Source: Bacteroidota bacterium (GTDB lineage Bacteria; Bacteroidota; Bacteroidia; Chitinophagales; Chitinophagaceae). Taken from it: a stretch of DNA of 64,000 nt. Each line of letters opens with the position of its first letter. The first letter of the stretch is position 1. The stretch lies in the NCBI GenBank assembly GCA_018267725.1, contig JAFDXY010000011.1, forward strand, positions 1 to 64,000, given 5' to 3'. Below, in pieces: positions 1-7,911 of this stretch. The position numbers and the translations under genes were made by a program. The notes beneath the pieces are model-generated. The model saw nothing but the letters and a program-made list of their open reading frames with translations, was not told the DNA's origin and did no database searches.

Positions 1-481
1 ACCAGATTTCAGAATATCGACTATTTACGAGCCATGTTGCTAAAATTTTATTCTGTTCTGCAAGAGTTCCTTGATTACGTTTCTTGTAAAAAAAAGTTAT
101 TTCGTTTTCATGATTAATTGGCTTACCTATATTTTTATGGGCTATATGTTTATTCCCCATTGAATCATAGTATTCACTAAATATTTTATTTATGTCATTA
201 AATAATTCAACTTTATAGTAACTCATATCTATCCAATTGGATTTATTTTTTTCAAATAGGGTTAAAAAATTGAAAGCTTCATACCCAAACTTTGGTATGA
301 AAATATTTTTGCTTGAATGATTTATAAATGAAATTCCTACATCTATTAATTTATTTTTATCAAATAAATTGTCGGATTTCTCTAACAAACTAATTCTTAC
401 TTCTAATGTTGAATCATTTATTTGCGAATACAAAATGTTATTTACAAATAACCCTAAAAATGTAATGAAGAAAAATTTCAT
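1..481 (-). CDS. Secreted hypothetical protein, 3' end outside window
   Basis: An open minus-strand frame of 160 codons begins with ATG at 481 and runs off the left edge without a stop. The first 20 residues (MKFFFITFLGLFVNNILYSQ) form a signal peptide: a lysine, a hydrophobic core and a polar exit. The remainder is rich in Asn, Lys and Ile, with segments such as LIDVGISFINHSSKNIFIPKF that resemble a beta-sandwich surface protein. I do not recognise the family. The ATG lies immediately downstream of the hairpin repeat at 497-540, so the repeat occupies its 5' leader. Certainty is good that this is a real secreted protein and nil on function. Confidence 0.7.
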   Translation of the reverse strand, partial: MKFFFITFLGLFVNNILYSQINDSTLEVRISLLEKSDNLFDKNKLIDVGISFINHSSKNIFIPKFGYEAFNFLTLFEKNKSNWIDMSYYKVELFNDINKIFSEYYDSMGNKHIAHKNIGKPINHENEITFFYKKRNQGTLAEQNKILATWLVNSRYSEIW

Positions 482-494
482 TGTTTTTTATCAT

Positions 495-620
495 TTTCAC
501 GCCAATGTTGGTGTTCTTCACCAACATTACAACTCGTTTTATAAAAATATGTATAAATTTAAATTTAATTGTCTGTACTGTAATCATTGTTGGCGAAGAC
601 CAAGACCAAGAACAAGGAGA
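495..620. repeat. Dispersed hairpin repeat, copy R1
   Basis: This is the first of two direct copies (the other is 1145-1269) that bracket the DUF1801 gene. About 45 bp (497-540) is nearly identical in both copies. It contains a perfect 10-bp inverted repeat, AATGTTGGTG and CACCAACATT, around the loop TTCTT. After an AT-rich spacer a second, degenerate GTTGGCG stem follows. The second half of R1 is more diverged than that of R2. No gene is seen in 482-647. Confidence 0.75.
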
Positions 621-647
621 GTAATTAGCTTATTAACGATTCGTTAT

Positions 648-1103
648 TTACCTTTTCAAATTGTTTTCATAAATATTTATCCATTGTTTAACGCTCATTT
701 TTTTCATTAATTCTCCAATTAAATCAAAAGGAATTTCGTCCATTTTTTTGAAGCGAATACAACTCTTGCCCATATCTAATTTTTGTTTACTATACTTAGG
801 ATATTCAGACACAAACCAATTAAACAACTTAGGGTCAGAATATATTCCCATGTGATAAAAGTTTACAGAATTTTTTTGAGAAGATATTCCGGCAAAAGGC
901 AATGGCTCACTTGGCTTGCAATGATATCCCGAAGGGTAAATTGAGTGCGGAACTACATAACCAAGCCCGCCATAACTTATGGCTGCTTCAAAACCTTTTG
1001 GTAAGTTTTTTACTATTACATTATGTAAATTATTAAATGCCTCTTTTCTATCTTCAGGAACATTATTAAGGATTTCTTGAACTGTGTTTCCGTTTGGTTT
1101 CAT
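648..1103 (-). CDS. DUF1801 domain protein
   Basis: This 151-residue protein has the DUF1801 (YdhG-like) pattern: an N-terminal helical part with VPEDRKEAFNNLHNVI, then ISYGGLGYVVP, a strand segment VNFYHMGIY, and a C-terminal region with the GKSCIRFKKMDEIPFDLI motif typical of the family. The molecular role of these small cytoplasmic proteins is not established. The ATG at 1103 is the only sensible start. The gene stands alone between repeat copies R1 and R2, which suggests it arrived as an accessory module. The family call is firm and no function is implied. Confidence 0.82.
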   Translation of the reverse strand: MKPNGNTVQEILNNVPEDRKEAFNNLHNVIVKNLPKGFEAAISYGGLGYVVPHSIYPSGYHCKPSEPLPFAGISSQKNSVNFYHMGIYSDPKLFNWFVSEYPKYSKQKLDMGKSCIRFKKMDEIPFDLIGELMKKMSVKQWINIYENNLKR

Positions 1104-1144
1104 ATTTTATTTTTTTTGCAAAACAGTATTCAGATAAAAATTAT

Positions 1145-1269
1145 TTTCACGCCAATGTTGGTGTTCTTCACCAACATTACAACTCGTTTTACAAAAGTAT
1201 GTATAAAATAAAATTACTTGAAGTTATAATGGTTGTTGGCGGGTTTGCTAAACACTAACAACGGCTAAA
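1145..1269. repeat. Dispersed hairpin repeat, copy R2
   Basis: This is a direct copy of R1, offset by 650 bp, with the same perfect 10-bp stem and TTCTT loop at its left end. Its right half is a second imperfect hairpin (GGTTGTTGGCG ... CTAACAACGGCTAAAA). The terminal motif CTAACAACGGCTAAAA also ends copy R4 at 44733-44748 and, with changes, R5 at about 46864-46880. The stop codon of the GNAT gene (1248-1250) lies inside this copy, so its last codons are repeat-derived. Confidence 0.75.
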
Positions 1270-1709
1270 AAATTTTTAAACATAAAATATTTTGTTTCAT
1301 TTTTTTCTGTTTGTGTAAACCCTAAGTTTAAATATAGCCTTTGTGCATTAACATTTAATTTCAATACTTCCAAGCAAATTATTTTCTTTTCTTTTTCTGC
1401 TTTGTGCATATATATTTTGCAAATTGTACTTCCTATTTTTTTGTTTTGATATAGCGGTAAAATATATAAACTGCAAAGAAAAATTCTTTCATCATCTTCT
1501 TTTACCTCAACAGTTCCAATGGGTTGATGGTTTAGTTCAATAATTTTTGTTTCATTAACATGAAAATTTTCTTCATGAAATTTTATTTGAAATGTTTCAT
1601 TCCATCCCCAAATTTCTTCAATGTATTTTTTTAATACTGTTTTCTTAACATCGTAAAAAAATGCAGAATCGTTTATTGTTGCATTTCGTAAAGTAAATTG
1701 TTGTTCCAT
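1248..1709 (-). CDS. GNAT family N-acetyltransferase
   Basis: This 153-residue protein has GNAT architecture: an N-terminal FTLRNATINDSAFFYDV strand-helix, central strands with HQPIGTVEVKEDDERIFLCSLYILP, an acetyl-CoA loop in the form YQNKKIGSTICK, and the late motif LKLNVNAQRLYLNLGF. It probably acetylates an amine or amino acid, and the substrate cannot be read from sequence. Its ATG shares one base with the trpB stop (TAATG), so it is translationally coupled to trpB, in the position where trpA would be expected. Its last residues (AVVSV) and stop codon come from repeat R2, so the C-terminus was probably altered when the repeat arrived. Confidence 0.85.
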   Translation of the reverse strand: MEQQFTLRNATINDSAFFYDVKKTVLKKYIEEIWGWNETFQIKFHEENFHVNETKIIELNHQPIGTVEVKEDDERIFLCSLYILPLYQNKKIGSTICKIYMHKAEKEKKIICLEVLKLNVNAQRLYLNLGFTQTEKNETKYFMFKNFLAVVSV

Positions 1710-2923
1710 TAAATATCTAATACTTTCATGTAGGTTGCTAAATCTTTATCTCCTCTCCCACTTAAACAAACTATTACAGTATCGTTCATTTTAAATTTTA
1801 TTTGATGCAATGCTGCCAATGCATGAGCACTTTCTAATGCAGGAATAATGCCTTCTAATTTTGCTAATTCAAACGCAGCATTTAAAGCTTCATCATCAGT
1901 TGCACTTAAAAATTTTGCTCTACCGCTTTCAAACAAATGTGCATGCAGCGGACCAATACCCGGATAATCTAACCCTGCTGAAACACTGTGTGGCTCTATA
2001 ACCTGGCCATCTTCTGTTTGCATAACAATACTTTTACTTCCGTGCAAAATACCCGGCTTACCTAATTGAGTAGTAGCTGCACTTTGCCCGCTATTAATAC
2101 CGCAGCCTGCTGCTTCAACTGCAATTAATTGAACAGACATATTATCTAAAAAATGATAGAATGCACCTGCTGCATTACTACCTCCGCCAACACAAGCAAT
2201 TACATGTGTAGGTATTTCTATATTATTTTTTTCTTTTAATTGTTTTTTAATTTCTTCGCTGATGATACTTTGAAAACGTGCAACCATATCGGGATAAGGA
2301 TGCGGGCCAACAACACTTCCTATAATATAATGCGTATCGTTAGGATTATTTATCCAATCTCTTATAGCTTCATTAGTTGCATCTTTTAATGTTTTGCTTC
2401 CGCTTTTAGCAGGAATAACTTTTGCACCTAACATTTTCATACGTGCAACATTGGGTGCTTGCCTTTCAATATCTTTTTCGCCCATATACACAATACATTC
2501 TATACCTTTTAATGCACAAACCGTTGCAGTTGCAACACCATGCTGCCCCGCTCCTGTTTCTGCAATAATTCTTTTCTTTCCTAAACGTTGTGCCAATAAA
2601 ATTTGCCCAATAGTGTTATTTATTTTGTGGGCACCAGTATGACACAAATCTTCTCTTTTAAGATAAATATTTGTATTGTGTAATTTACTTAAACGTTGTG
2701 CAAAATATAAAGGTGTTGGTCTTCCTACATAATCTTTCAACAACTGCTGAAACTCTTTCTGAAAGCTGCTTTCGTAAATAATATTCAGGTAATTATTTTG
2801 TAATTCTTCAACATTTTTATGCAGCATTTCCGGAATGTATGCTCCACCAAATTTTCCATAATATCCAAAAATATCGGGTTGTTGATATGTGCCTTTGTTT
2901 GCGGGCATCATCACATTAATCAT
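1709..2923 (-). CDS. trpB: Tryptophan synthase beta chain
   Basis: TrpB joins indole to L-serine in the last step of tryptophan synthesis, normally in an alpha2beta2 complex with TrpA. The 404 residues match the family length. The PLP lysine lies in HTGAHKINN (Lys100 counted from this start), and the phosphate-binding glycine loop is [12 protein letters not shown]. The N-terminal [15 protein letters not shown] segment appears as [14 protein letters not shown], and the C-terminal serine loop LSGRGDKDL is intact. It lies 30 bp after the repeat-rich secreted gene and is coupled to the GNAT gene by TAATG. No trpA follows, so the alpha subunit must be encoded elsewhere or be missing. Confidence 0.98.
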   Translation of the reverse strand: MINVMMPANKGTYQQPDIFGYYGKFGGAYIPEMLHKNVEELQNNYLNIIYESSFQKEFQQLLKDYVGRPTPLYFAQRLSKLHNTNIYLKREDLCHTGAHKINNTIGQILLAQRLGKKRIIAETGAGQHGVATATVCALKGIECIVYMGEKDIERQAPNVARMKMLGAKVIPAKSGSKTLKDATNEAIRDWINNPNDTHYIIGSVVGPHPYPDMVARFQSIISEEIKKQLKEKNNIEIPTHVIACVGGGSNAAGAFYHFLDNMSVQLIAVEAAGCGINSGQSAATTQLGKPGILHGSKSIVMQTEDGQVIEPHSVSAGLDYPGIGPLHAHLFESGRAKFLSATDDEALNAAFELAKLEGIIPALESAHALAALHQIKFKMNDTVIVCLSGRGDKDLATYMKVLDI

Positions 2924-2953
2924 AACGCACGGTAATTTAAATCTGTTAAAAAT

Positions 2954-4990
2954 TTATTTATTAAAAATTATCAATCCTCTGTTTTCATCAACACCTAATA
3001 CTTTGCCATAACTATCATAAATAATTCCAAATGGGCCAAAACGATATACAGAAAAATTGCTGTTGTATGTAATATTTACACTGCCTACTTTTTCCATTAC
3101 GCCTTCGTAATTATAATTTATGTAAGTGTTACCAACTTTATTTATTCGTCCGTCAAATGCATAAGAAATATCAACACCAGCAATATTATTAATCAAATTA
3201 TTATTGCTATAACCAACATACAAATTACCTGCATGTATTGGTTTGCCATCGGGTATTCCTTTAGTAATATATCCGTTATTAATTAATCCGTAATCTTTTA
3301 CTACACCCCGTTCATCTACATTTAAATAAAAATAATTATTTGAAAAACTTACACTGTAACGGCCTGTTTGTGTAAGATAAAAATGAAACGCAATATTTTG
3401 TGAAGCATCTCCATTATTTGCATAATTATAATTAGAAGATTGCTGATACGTGTTTGTATAATTTGATTGATAAGAATTTTGTTGTGCAGTATTATTTATT
3501 TGTTGCTGTTGATCGTTTGCATTTTTAATTGAATCGTAAACACGCAAATGATTTAGACTGTCTTCAATAAATTTATTTCTAATAGAATCTGGCGAAAGTG
3601 GCTCTATTACTGTTTTTGGTAAAGTTGCACCTTGCACTAAATATTGAGATTTATAATTAGTTTTTGCATTGGGTATTGTATAGTTTGCAAACGGATCTAC
3701 ATAATTGCTGTTGTTATTATCTGTAATTGTGTTATTATTTTTTTCTTGTGCAGGAGGTAAAGAATATGTATTAAAATAATCTCCGCTTACTTGTTTTAAA
3801 TCAACATTTACAGGTGTTGCAGGTGTTTGTGTTTTAATTTGATTATTATTATTTGTTTGATTTGGTGTTGCAGTAATTGTTTTTTCAACGGGCTTTGCAG
3901 GAATAATTAAATTGTTTTTATCATCAGGCAATAAGGTTCCTGTAATTTGTTTTGACAATAAATCAGTTCCAATTATTTCAGCATCCATGCCTGTTTTAAT
4001 TTGCGTTGTATCTACAAAGGCACTCGGATTTTTTACAACAGGCTGTTCTTTAAATTCAAATTTTTTAAACGGAATATTTGCAGAAGTTGTTACTTGTTGT
4101 TGTACTGTATTATTTATTTGCTCAACATGTTTTGCAGGAATAATTAAATTGTTTTTATCATCAGGTAATAATGTTCCTTTAATTTGTTTCGATTCTAAAT
4201 CGGTGCTAATTATTTCAACATCCATACCTGTTTTAATTTGTGTTGTATCTACAAAGGCACTCGGGTTTTTTGCAACAGGTTGTTCTTTAAATTCAAATTT
4301 TTTAAATGGAATATTGGCGGAAGTTGTTGTTGGTTGTATTGTTTCAGAAATTTCTTTTTGTTGAAGATTATCAAGTTTTACAGGTAATAATGTATCTACT
4401 TTTTTTTGAGGTTTGCCCGGAAGTATTTCATACGATTTTTTATAACCCGATTTTACAGTACCTGTAATTTCTTCGGCAGGTAAATTAGTTTTTATTGTTG
4501 GTGAAATTTTTTGTTGTGTTTTAGGAAGATAAACAGAACTATCAACCGTAATTTTAGCAACACTTGTTTTAGTTGAATCGAAAATAAATTTTACTTGTTT
4601 AGGAACCGTTGTTTGGTTTTCTTTTACCTCTTGAACAATTGAAGGTTTTATTTCTTCATGCTGAACAATAGCAACTTCTTTTTTTATTTTTTGAGGTTTG
4701 CCCGGAGCAATTTCAACTGATTTTTTATAACCTGATTGTACAGTGCCTGTAATTTCTTCAGAAGGGAAATTTGATTTTACCGTTGGTTGAACAACCTGTT
4801 TTATTTGCGGAAAATAAACAGAACTATCAATAGAATTTTTAGGTTTATTGCCTTTAGTTTTTATTAAATATTCGCTGTAGTTCTTATAAAATTCAATTTT
4901 TTCTTTACTAACAGGCAAAGAATCTTTAGGCTGTTGTGCAACAGCATAAATAGACATTAGAGCCATGCCTGATAACAAAAAAAACTTCAT
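2954..4990 (-). CDS. Large secreted repeat protein inside the trp operon
   Basis: The start chosen is ATG 4990, because MKFFLLSGMALMSIYAVAQ is a clean signal peptide; an upstream in-frame start at 5008 would only add MLRTYK and overlap trpF. The mature protein of about 660 residues is low-complexity and rich in Gln, Asn, Thr and Pro. One pair of repeats shares EEITGTV.SGYKK....PGKPQK. A second, nearly identical tandem pair shares IPFKKFEFKEQPV and TLLPDDKNNLIIPAK (DNA period about 237 bp, copies from 3898 and 4135). The C-terminal 150 residues form repeated YxxNG-like beta segments. I do not recognise the family. It is probably exported to the periplasm or surface. Its place between trpF and trpB, one base after the trpF stop, is unexplained. 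Confidence 0.75.
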   Translation of the reverse strand: MKFFLLSGMALMSIYAVAQQPKDSLPVSKEKIEFYKNYSEYLIKTKGNKPKNSIDSSVYFPQIKQVVQPTVKSNFPSEEITGTVQSGYKKSVEIAPGKPQKIKKEVAIVQHEEIKPSIVQEVKENQTTVPKQVKFIFDSTKTSVAKITVDSSVYLPKTQQKISPTIKTNLPAEEITGTVKSGYKKSYEILPGKPQKKVDTLLPVKLDNLQQKEISETIQPTTTSANIPFKKFEFKEQPVAKNPSAFVDTTQIKTGMDVEIISTDLESKQIKGTLLPDDKNNLIIPAKHVEQINNTVQQQVTTSANIPFKKFEFKEQPVVKNPSAFVDTTQIKTGMDAEIIGTDLLSKQITGTLLPDDKNNLIIPAKPVEKTITATPNQTNNNNQIKTQTPATPVNVDLKQVSGDYFNTYSLPPAQEKNNNTITDNNNSNYVDPFANYTIPNAKTNYKSQYLVQGATLPKTVIEPLSPDSIRNKFIEDSLNHLRVYDSIKNANDQQQQINNTAQQNSYQSNYTNTYQQSSNYNYANNGDASQNIAFHFYLTQTGRYSVSFSNNYFYLNVDERGVVKDYGLINNGYITKGIPDGKPIHAGNLYVGYSNNNLINNIAGVDISYAFDGRINKVGNTYINYNYEGVMEKVGSVNITYNSNFSVYRFGPFGIIYDSYGKVLGVDENRGLIIFNK
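3898..4336. repeat. Tandem duplication inside the secreted repeat gene
   Basis: About 200 bp starting at 3898 is repeated from 4135 with only scattered, mostly silent differences, a period of about 237 bp. It encodes two copies of the IPFKKFEFKEQPV...TLLPDDKNNLIIPAK module. A second, more diverged pair lies at about 4402-4502 and 4687-4795. The high DNA identity suggests recent duplication or gene conversion and a potential for copy-number change. Confidence 0.8.
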
Positions 4991-4991
4991 T

Positions 4992-5630
4992 TTATATGTT
5001 CTTAACACTATTAACGAATTTTTCTATCAAATTAATATCTTTTACCCCATAAGAAATTTCAAATTTGCTGTTAATATCTACAGCCAACAAGTTTTTTGCT
5101 GCCGGCTTTTTCGAAAATTCTTTCAAATTCTCAATATCATTGGGGCCAATTCCTCCACTTAAAAAAAATGGTTTATCAATATTTAAATCGTTTAAAATAT
5201 TCCAGTTAAATTGTTTTCCTGTTCCACCATAATCTGCTCCTTTTGTATCAAACAAAAACATATCGCACACATCTATGTAATCTTTTATCTTCCATAAAAT
5301 ATTTTCATTTTCACTAAGCCTAAATGCTTTAATGGTAGTAATATAGCTTGAAATTTTTTCGCATTGCTTGGGCGTTTCATCTCCATGCAATTGCACTAAA
5401 TATAATCCGCAATCATCAACTGTTTTTAAAATATCATCTTCATTAGCATTTACAAAAACACCTACTTTATTAATTTTTCCTTTTATTTTTTTTATGGAAG
5501 ATGCAGATAAATGATTTAATACATAACGTTTGCTTTTTGCATAAAAAATAAATCCGCAGAACTCAACATTTAGTTTATTAAGTTGCTGTACTTGCTCAAC
5601 ATTAGTCATTCCACACACTTTAACTCTCAT
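4992..5630 (-). CDS. trpF: Phosphoribosylanthranilate isomerase
   Basis: TrpF converts phosphoribosylanthranilate to CdRP in the cytoplasm. It is a 212-residue TIM barrel of normal length. The N-terminal MRVKVCGMTN carries the catalytic general-base cysteine (Cys6). The second catalytic residue is the aspartate of LFDTKGADYGGTGK, and LSGGIGPNDI is the phosphate-binding loop. The start overlaps the trpC stop by 4 bp (ATGA), so translation is coupled. The stop is one base before the start of the repeat-rich secreted gene. Confidence 0.97.
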   Translation of the reverse strand: MRVKVCGMTNVEQVQQLNKLNVEFCGFIFYAKSKRYVLNHLSASSIKKIKGKINKVGVFVNANEDDILKTVDDCGLYLVQLHGDETPKQCEKISSYITTIKAFRLSENENILWKIKDYIDVCDMFLFDTKGADYGGTGKQFNWNILNDLNIDKPFFLSGGIGPNDIENLKEFSKKPAAKNLLAVDINSKFEISYGVKDINLIEKFVNSVKNI

Positions 5631-6415
5631 GCCAACTTGGTTTTAAGTTGTTGAACAAAATTTTCAAATGCAATAGCAGGATTATTTTCTTTCATAAAAT
5701 TTTCGCCAATTAAAAAGCCTTTAAACCCTGCATTTCGTAAAGTTACAATGGAATCTACATTATTAATGCCGCTTTCTGTAATTGCTATTTTATTGGTAGG
5801 AATTTTTTGAATAAGTTGTAATGATGTTTGAATATTTACTTCAAAAGTTTTAAGATTTCTGTTGTTTACGCCTACAAAATCAACCTCATCGCAAATATGA
5901 TTCAATTCTTCTTCGTTATGAATTTCTAATAAAACTTCTAACCCAATTGCTTTAGCTAACACAGAAAAATTTTTTATTTGTTTTGCAGAAAGGCAAGCAG
6001 CTATAAGTAATATAACATCTGCACCATTTGCTTTTGCTTCTATAATTTGATATTCATCAATCATAAAATCTTTTCTAAGCAAAGGCAGTTCATTAATAGT
6101 TGCTGCCAGTAGATCATTTAAACTACCTCCAAAAAATTCTTCATCAGTTAAAACAGAAATTCCCGAAGCATATTTTGCATAAGCAGTAGTAACTACTTGA
6201 ACTGATGAATGATTATTAATAATGCCTTTACTTGGCGATTTACGTTTGTATTCTGCAATAATTCCTGTTCGGTTTTCATCTAACAGAAATTGTTTTAAAG
6301 AAAGCGTTTTGTTTGTAAAGAATTTCCCTTTTTCTAACTGTTGAATAGAAGTTTGTTTTTTTCGTTCAGCAACTTCTATTCTTTTTTTTGCAATAATGGT
6401 ATCAAGAATATTCAT
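5627..6415 (-). CDS. trpC: Indole-3-glycerol phosphate synthase
   Basis: TrpC closes the indole ring, making indole-3-glycerol phosphate. The start chosen is ATG 6415, because MNILDTIIAKKRIEVAERK is the usual N-terminus; a TTG nine bases upstream (6424) is possible but less likely. The 262 residues contain the catalytic lysine motif EYKRKSPSKGII, then LLRKDFMIDEYQI, FVGVNNRNLKTFEV and ITESGI. It is coupled by ATGA to trpF. Upstream lies a GIY-YIG gene and a strong palindrome, so trpD and trpC are separated by about 420 bp, unlike the tight spacing elsewhere in the operon. Confidence 0.97.
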   Translation of the reverse strand: MNILDTIIAKKRIEVAERKKQTSIQQLEKGKFFTNKTLSLKQFLLDENRTGIIAEYKRKSPSKGIINNHSSVQVVTTAYAKYASGISVLTDEEFFGGSLNDLLAATINELPLLRKDFMIDEYQIIEAKANGADVILLIAACLSAKQIKNFSVLAKAIGLEVLLEIHNEEELNHICDEVDFVGVNNRNLKTFEVNIQTSLQLIQKIPTNKIAITESGINNVDSIVTLRNAGFKGFLIGENFMKENNPAIAFENFVQQLKTKLA

Positions 6416-6436
6416 GTAATTCAATTTTTAAAGCCA

Positions 6437-6497
6437 GATTCTTCGCTACGCTCAGAATGACATTTATTTTCTGTCATGTTGAGCGTAGCGAAACATC
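6437..6497. repeat. REP-like palindrome between trpC and the GIY-YIG gene
   Basis: The arms TTCGCTACGCTCA (6442-6454) and TGAGCGTAGCGAA (6480-6492) are perfectly complementary. A further ATGACA/TGTCAT pair lies inside, around a loop of about 9 nt. The sequence type (AGATtCTTCGCTACGCTC..ATGACA) recurs in weaker form near 7875-7905 and in the core of the MITE-like elements at 43793 and 55848. It has no T-tract, so I read it as a dispersed palindromic element and not as a terminator. Confidence 0.75.
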
Positions 6498-6505
6498 TGC
6501 TCTGT

Positions 6506-6805
6506 TTACTCTAACTCGTAATTTAAAAAATTCATTTCAGGGTTAATTGATTTTATTAATTCAATCTTCTTAGCCCTTGTCCAGCCTTTTATTTGTTTTT
6601 CTCTTTCAATTGCATGTTGTATGTATTGATACCTTTCCCAATACAATAAATAAATACAATTATATTTTCCTGCAAATGTTTTCTTATTATTTTTAGAATT
6701 TTCAGTATGCTGATATACTCTTCTTTGCAAGTCATTTGTAACACCTGCATATAATACAGATTTGTGTATGTTAGTCATAATATAAACAAAGAAGTTATAA
6801 TTCAT
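6506..6805 (-). CDS. Small GIY-YIG nuclease-domain protein (UPF0213-like)
   Basis: This 99-residue single-domain protein has the GIY-YIG signature in the form FFVYIMTN...LYAGVTNDLQRRVYQH, followed by the catalytic-glutamate region AIEREKQIKGWTRAKKIELI. Related small proteins are common in Bacteroidota and their substrate is generally unknown. It may nick structured DNA. It sits between trpD (27 bp upstream) and trpC, with a REP-like palindrome a few bases past its stop, so nuclease and palindrome may have entered the trp operon together (inference). The ATG at 6805 is unambiguous. Confidence 0.9.
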   Translation of the reverse strand: MNYNFFVYIMTNIHKSVLYAGVTNDLQRRVYQHTENSKNNKKTFAGKYNCIYLLYWERYQYIQHAIEREKQIKGWTRAKKIELIKSINPEMNFLNYELE

Positions 6806-6832
6806 AAAATCAGATTCTTAATAATAAAATAA

Positions 6833-7825
6833 TTATTGCAATTCAATTAATTTTTTCAAACAGTTATAAGCTTTACCACTTTCTAAACTTTCAACAGCCA
6901 CGTTGTAAGCATCGTTATATGTTTTATAATTTCCTGTGCAAAACAACGCCATTGCTGCATTTGCCAGTGCCACTGCATTTTGTGCCCAACTGCCTTTACC
7001 TTGTATAATGGTTGAAAATAATTTTGCTGCTTCTTCAATAGTGCTTCCACCGTAAATATCTTTTGCTTCAACTATTCTTTTTCCCAATTGTTGCGGGGTC
7101 ATTATTTTTTCTCCCTCATTCGTAATTACTTTAGTATCGTTGGTTAAAGAAATTTCATCATATCCATCTAACGAATGAATAATAGTAAACGAACGATTTG
7201 TTTGCTGTAACAGATAATTATAAATTCTTGCCATTTCTAAATTATATACACCAACCAATTGATAATTAGGGGAAGCAGGATTTATCATTGGCCCTAACAT
7301 ATTAAAAAATGTTCTTATACCTAAATTTTTTCTTATAGTGCCTACCGTTTTTAATGCAGGATGAAATAATGGTGCATGTAAGAAACAAATATTTGCTTCT
7401 TCAATTTCTTTTTTTAATTGTGTAGCATCATTCTTAAACTTATAACCTAATTGCTCCATTACATTACTTGCACCACTTACACTTGATGCACCGTAATTAC
7501 CATGCTTTGCAACTTTTTGCCCTGCACCCGCAACTATAAAACAACTAAGTGTAGAAATATTAAAAGTATCTTTTCCATCTCCACCAGTTCCAACAATATC
7601 CATTGTTTGATAATCTGATAAATCAATCTTTACACACAATTCCAACAATGCATTACAAAAACCTTGCAGTTCTTCAATTGTAATGGTACGCATTAAGTAA
7701 ACCGTCATAAATGAAGTAACTTCATATTCGTTATACAAGCCTTTGCTTATGTTTATTAATGTTTCGTAAGCTTGTTGTTTGCTTAAAGTTTTATGTTCAA
7801 ATAAATGTTGCAATATTTTTTTCAT
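6833..7825 (-). CDS. trpD: Anthranilate phosphoribosyltransferase
   Basis: TrpD transfers phosphoribosyl from PRPP to anthranilate. The start chosen is ATG 7825 (MKKILQHLFEHKTLSKQQA), the usual N-terminus; an in-frame TTG at 7855 would only add ten residues. The PRPP-binding motif VGTGGDGKDTFNIST and the second conserved motif KHGNYGASSVSGASNVMEQLG are intact, as is the anthranilate-site segment HPALKTVGTIRKNLGIRTFFN. At 330 residues it has normal length. The 86-bp gap back to trpG contains a half-copy of the REP-like sequence (AGATTCCTCACTTTATTCGG). Confidence 0.97.
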   Translation of the reverse strand: MKKILQHLFEHKTLSKQQAYETLINISKGLYNEYEVTSFMTVYLMRTITIEELQGFCNALLELCVKIDLSDYQTMDIVGTGGDGKDTFNISTLSCFIVAGAGQKVAKHGNYGASSVSGASNVMEQLGYKFKNDATQLKKEIEEANICFLHAPLFHPALKTVGTIRKNLGIRTFFNMLGPMINPASPNYQLVGVYNLEMARIYNYLLQQTNRSFTIIHSLDGYDEISLTNDTKVITNEGEKIMTPQQLGKRIVEAKDIYGGSTIEEAAKLFSTIIQGKGSWAQNAVALANAAMALFCTGNYKTYNDAYNVAVESLESGKAYNCLKKLIELQ

Positions 7826-7911
7826 AGCCCTGTTTTCTTTTGTAATGGAGAGCAAAGTGAAATATCTTTATACATAAGAGATTCCTCACTTTATTCGGAA
7901 TGATATTATTT

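Noticed and set aside
369..710. 113-codon plus-strand ORF across repeat R1
   Set aside because: It crosses the minus-strand secreted gene and the repeat, and its translation is low-complexity; the minus-strand signal-peptide frame is far better.
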